Positions 6,722-8,064 of a DNA stretch of 8,064 nucleotides are shown piece by piece; position 1 is the first letter of the stretch; each line of letters starts with the position of its first letter. Made by a program: the position numbers and the translations under genes. The stretch is from CAZOMR01 sp964580655 (GTDB lineage: Bacteria > RBG-13-61-14 > CAZOMR01). The notes below the pieces were generated by a model. That model had not been told where the DNA came from and did not search any database. It saw only the letters and a list, made by a program, of their open reading frames with translations. The stretch covers positions 1 through 8,064 of the forward strand of contig CAZOMR010000155.1 of the NCBI GenBank assembly GCA_964580655.1, in the 5' to 3' direction.

Positions 6722-7285
6722 ATGTTTCAGGGCAAGAACATCATCATAACCGGAGGCTCTAGCGGGATCGGCAAGGGCCGGGCTCTCAGGCTGGCCCATG
6801 AAGGGGCTAATCTGGCACTGGTGGCCCGTGATCCTGAAAAGCTCTCCCTGACCCGCGATGAGATACTCTCCCGATCCACTGATCCCGGATCAAGGGTGGA
6901 GACCTTTTCATGCGATGTCGCTGATGCCGGGAATGTCGAGCGGACAATGAATGACATAGCTGAGAAAATAGGGCCCCCGGACTGGCTCATAAACTCCGCG
7001 GGAATCCTCAACAGCGACTACTTTGAAAACCAGCCGCTCGCCGAATTCCGCGAAACCATGAATACCAATTTCTTCGGCACACTCCATTTCATAAAGGCCG
7101 CTCTGCCCCTGTTCAAGAAAAGCGGAACCGGGAATATTATTAACATCTCTTCGGTCTCCGGGGTGATCGGGGGCTTCGGACACGCTTCATATTGCGCGTC
7201 CAAGTTCGCGGTCGTGGGCCTGACTGAAACCCTGCGCTCCGAACTCAAGCCAGATCATTCCATCGCTGGCACGATGGATACTTGA
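6722..7285 (+). pseudogene. Short-chain dehydrogenase/reductase, C-terminally truncated (3-ketosphinganine-reductase-like)
   Basis: The start is firm: AAGGAG at 6711-6716 lies five bases before ATG 6722. The 187-residue product is a classical SDR up to the active-site helix. It has TGGSSGIG (10-17) for NAD(P), a CDV cofactor-contact motif at 64-66, NSAG at 91-94, Asn116, Ser144, and Tyr157/Lys161 in YCASK. The pattern resembles 3-ketodihydrosphingosine-reductase-like SDRs. Homology stops after SELKP (Pro177). The expected beta-strand, PPDTDTP-type loop and substrate-binding C-terminus of about 80-90 residues are missing, replaced by ten odd residues (DHSIAGTMDT) and TGA. A plausible piece of the true C-terminus lies just downstream in another frame. 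The fold would lack its substrate cap, so activity is unlikely. An assembly error is the other explanation. Confidence 0.75.
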
Positions 7286-7325
7286 TTACAGGGTGAAGAG
7301 GTATTATCAAGGGCCTGGAAAATAG
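7254..7325 (+). pseudogene. Displaced C-terminal tail of the truncated dehydrogenase (other frame)
   Basis: In the frame +1 to the dehydrogenase, codons from ATC 7254 to TAG 7323-7325 read IIPSLARWILDYRVKRYYQG and then PGK. A hydrophobic and Trp-containing stretch followed by a basic end is typical of the C-terminus of 3-ketosphinganine-reductase-like SDRs. I infer an out-of-frame internal deletion that removed roughly 60-70 codons between Pro177 and this tail. The match is by eye only. Confidence 0.4.
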
Positions 7326-7454
7326 CCGTCAACTTAACATTAGTGCCTGAGCCCAAAGTTTGAGGGCGGCGGGTTTAACAACTACTGGTGGAAATTCCGG
7401 CCCGTATGAGGATTAAGCTCAATAAGCAACACAATATTTTGTTTCAAGAGAAAC

Positions 7455-7482
7455 TTGACATGGCAAAATAACATATTATAAT
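7455..7482 (+). promoter_or_regulatory. Consensus sigma70 promoter pointing into the antisense strand of the methyltransferase remnant
   Basis: TTGACA (7455-7460) and TATAAT (7477-7482) are both perfect consensus boxes with a 16-base spacer. Transcription would start near 7489 and run rightward, antisense to the 3' end of the methyltransferase frame. No plus-strand gene of any length follows. The rest of the 7326-7489 spacer is AT-rich with no coding signal that I can support. AT-richness raises the chance of an accidental match. Confidence 0.5.
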
Positions 7483-7489
7483 ATTATTT

Positions 7490-8011
7490 CTAACCATGGT
7501 AACAGAGTTGCAACTGCTCAATTTTTTCCAAGCGTTGCAATTTTACCTTAGAAATAATTGATACTGGGAGTGGTAGCTTTTCCAGTGCCCGAGGTTCTAC
7601 CTTAATCGCCCCAGATCCATAAGACTTCCCTACCAAAGATAAATTTTTTATAGTTTTGGGATGACGCAGAACTTCCCATAATTTATCTATAAGAATAGAG
7701 TCTTCTTTATACGGATATACGCAAAGGAATCCTGTCAAGGGCATTACCCCCGCAAGATTGCGTATAAAGCGGGTGTTCCGACGACCAAGATAAGCAAATA
7801 GAATAGGTGGCACGGGGAGTACCTCCATCTTATACCAAGGACGCCGTGTAGCGATAAGTGGTCTATTATTAATCCCTATTTCTTCTCCTTGTTTCAGATA
7901 TTTGCACACAGCATGAGGGAAGCGATCTGTTGGTCGGCCATCCGGAGAGTGTCCTGGTTCAGCGGGAATTGGAGTACCCCCGCTTTTTTTAAGTGAGTGC
8001 GGTGGCCGCAC
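7490..8011 (-). pseudogene. C-terminal fragment of an adenine-specific DNA methyltransferase (restriction-modification type)
   Basis: The frame of 173 codons matches the target-recognition C-terminus of N6-adenine DNA methyltransferases of the Eco57I/TaqI-like type. It contains YLKQGEEIGINNRPLIATRR, the RRPWY motif (56-60), PPILFAYLGRRNTRFIRN, and the diagnostic end KSYGSGAIKVEPRALEKLPL (129-148). The catalytic domain with the SAM-binding and NPPY motifs is absent. The frame is closed on its 5' side by TGA at 8014-8012, inside a hairpin, and its nominal start GTG 8011 also lies in that hairpin with no ribosome binding site. Clear family-like sequence begins only near residue 30. Its AT-rich composition differs from the central genes, which fits acquired defence DNA. 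The 3' end is natural; the 5' part has been lost or replaced. Confidence 0.7.
7508..7540 (+). other. Inverted repeat followed by TTTT, about 20 bases after the predicted transcription start
   Basis: TTGCAAC (7508-7514) pairs perfectly with GTTGCAA (7534-7540) around a 19-base loop, and TTTT follows at 7541-7544. With the promoter just upstream this could end a transcript of about 55 bases. The stem is AT-rich and the loop large, and the same bases encode the C-terminus of the opposite frame, so it may be chance. Confidence 0.2.
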
Positions 8012-8015
8012 TCAC
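7993..8015. repeat. Perfect 10-bp hairpin at the 5' break of the methyltransferase fragment
   Basis: GTGAGTGCGG (7993-8002) and CCGCACTCAC (8006-8015) form a perfect inverted repeat with a three-base loop TGG. A run of seven T (7984-7990) lies on its left on the plus strand, the wrong side for a plus-strand terminator; on the minus strand it is followed by A, not T. It therefore looks like a junction or repeat element rather than a terminator. Confidence 0.5.
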
Positions 8016-8025
8016 GCCCTTGTTT

Positions 8026-8057
8026 CCGCCCTTCGGGCGGCCTGCCTGCCGCGCGGC
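8026..8057. repeat. Two further GC-rich palindromes at the window edge
   Basis: CCGCCC (8026-8031) pairs with GGGCGG (8035-8040) around TTC, and GCCGCGCGGC (8048-8057) is a perfect 10-base palindrome. With the hairpin at 7993-8015 this makes three strong palindromes within 65 bases. A minus-strand frame open from the edge (about 8063 to TAA 7991-7989) could be the tail of another gene, but I cannot identify it. Confidence 0.4.
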
Positions 8058-8064
8058 GGCGCAG

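Noticed and set aside
7281..7311. CTTGAT ... ATCAAG inverted repeat after the dehydrogenase stop as a terminator
   Set aside because: The stem has only six AT-rich pairs with a 19-base loop and no T-run, and it lies within the inferred dehydrogenase tail.
7496..7561. Plus-strand mini-frame just after the consensus promoter (ATG 7496)
   Set aside because: It has no ribosome binding site and only about 21 codons, and it is fully antisense to the methyltransferase end.
1..8064. CRISPR array, tRNA, rRNA or complete insertion sequence
   Set aside because: I saw no regularly spaced direct repeats, no cloverleaf or rRNA-like tract and no transposase frame on either strand.

Overview
This window is bacterial: Shine-Dalgarno sites of the AGGAG type, Sec signal peptides and sigma70-like promoter sequences are all visible. 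Base composition is near balanced in the central genes, AT-rich at about 7380-7900 and very GC-rich at the right edge. The gene mix is a DUF1846 protein, an NDP-forming acyl-CoA synthetase alpha subunit, a secreted FG-GAP propeller protein and a secreted five-bladed-propeller glycoside hydrolase. That mix would suit an uncultivated, polysaccharide-using bacterium, but the sequence alone does not let me name a phylum.

Layout, left to right. Positions 1-293 hold remnants that look like a broken sugar ABC transporter locus: a short RbsC-type permease piece, then an open frame carrying a signal-peptide-like start. A hairpin with a short T-run precedes an intact plus-strand DUF1846/UPF0371 gene (370-1884). 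Convergent to it, on the minus strand, are the acyl-CoA synthetase alpha subunit (1934-3364), the FG-GAP/VCBS protein (3389-4927), a small cysteine-rich frame (5040-5219) and the glycoside hydrolase (5192-6529). The first two are 24 bp apart and probably co-transcribed. A divergent intergenic region (6530-6721) leads to a plus-strand short-chain dehydrogenase (6722-7285). This gene keeps its NAD(P) site and catalytic residues, but it is cut after the active-site helix; a plausible piece of its own C-terminus follows in another frame (7254-7325). The right end is an AT-rich spacer with a consensus promoter, then the 3' end of an adenine DNA methyltransferase (7490-8011, minus), which ends at a cluster of strong GC-rich hairpins.

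The four long genes in the middle are intact. The two secreted proteins, a glycosidase and a calcium-type propeller protein, suggest work on extracellular carbohydrate. The synthetase alpha subunit would act on acyl-CoA with an ATP-grasp beta subunit that is not in the window. The broken genes on both flanks, several with what look like internal deletions, are the most unusual property of the window. They could reflect real gene decay around mobile or defence DNA, or assembly errors. I found no CRISPR array, tRNA, rRNA or complete insertion sequence, and no convincing new multi-gene system.
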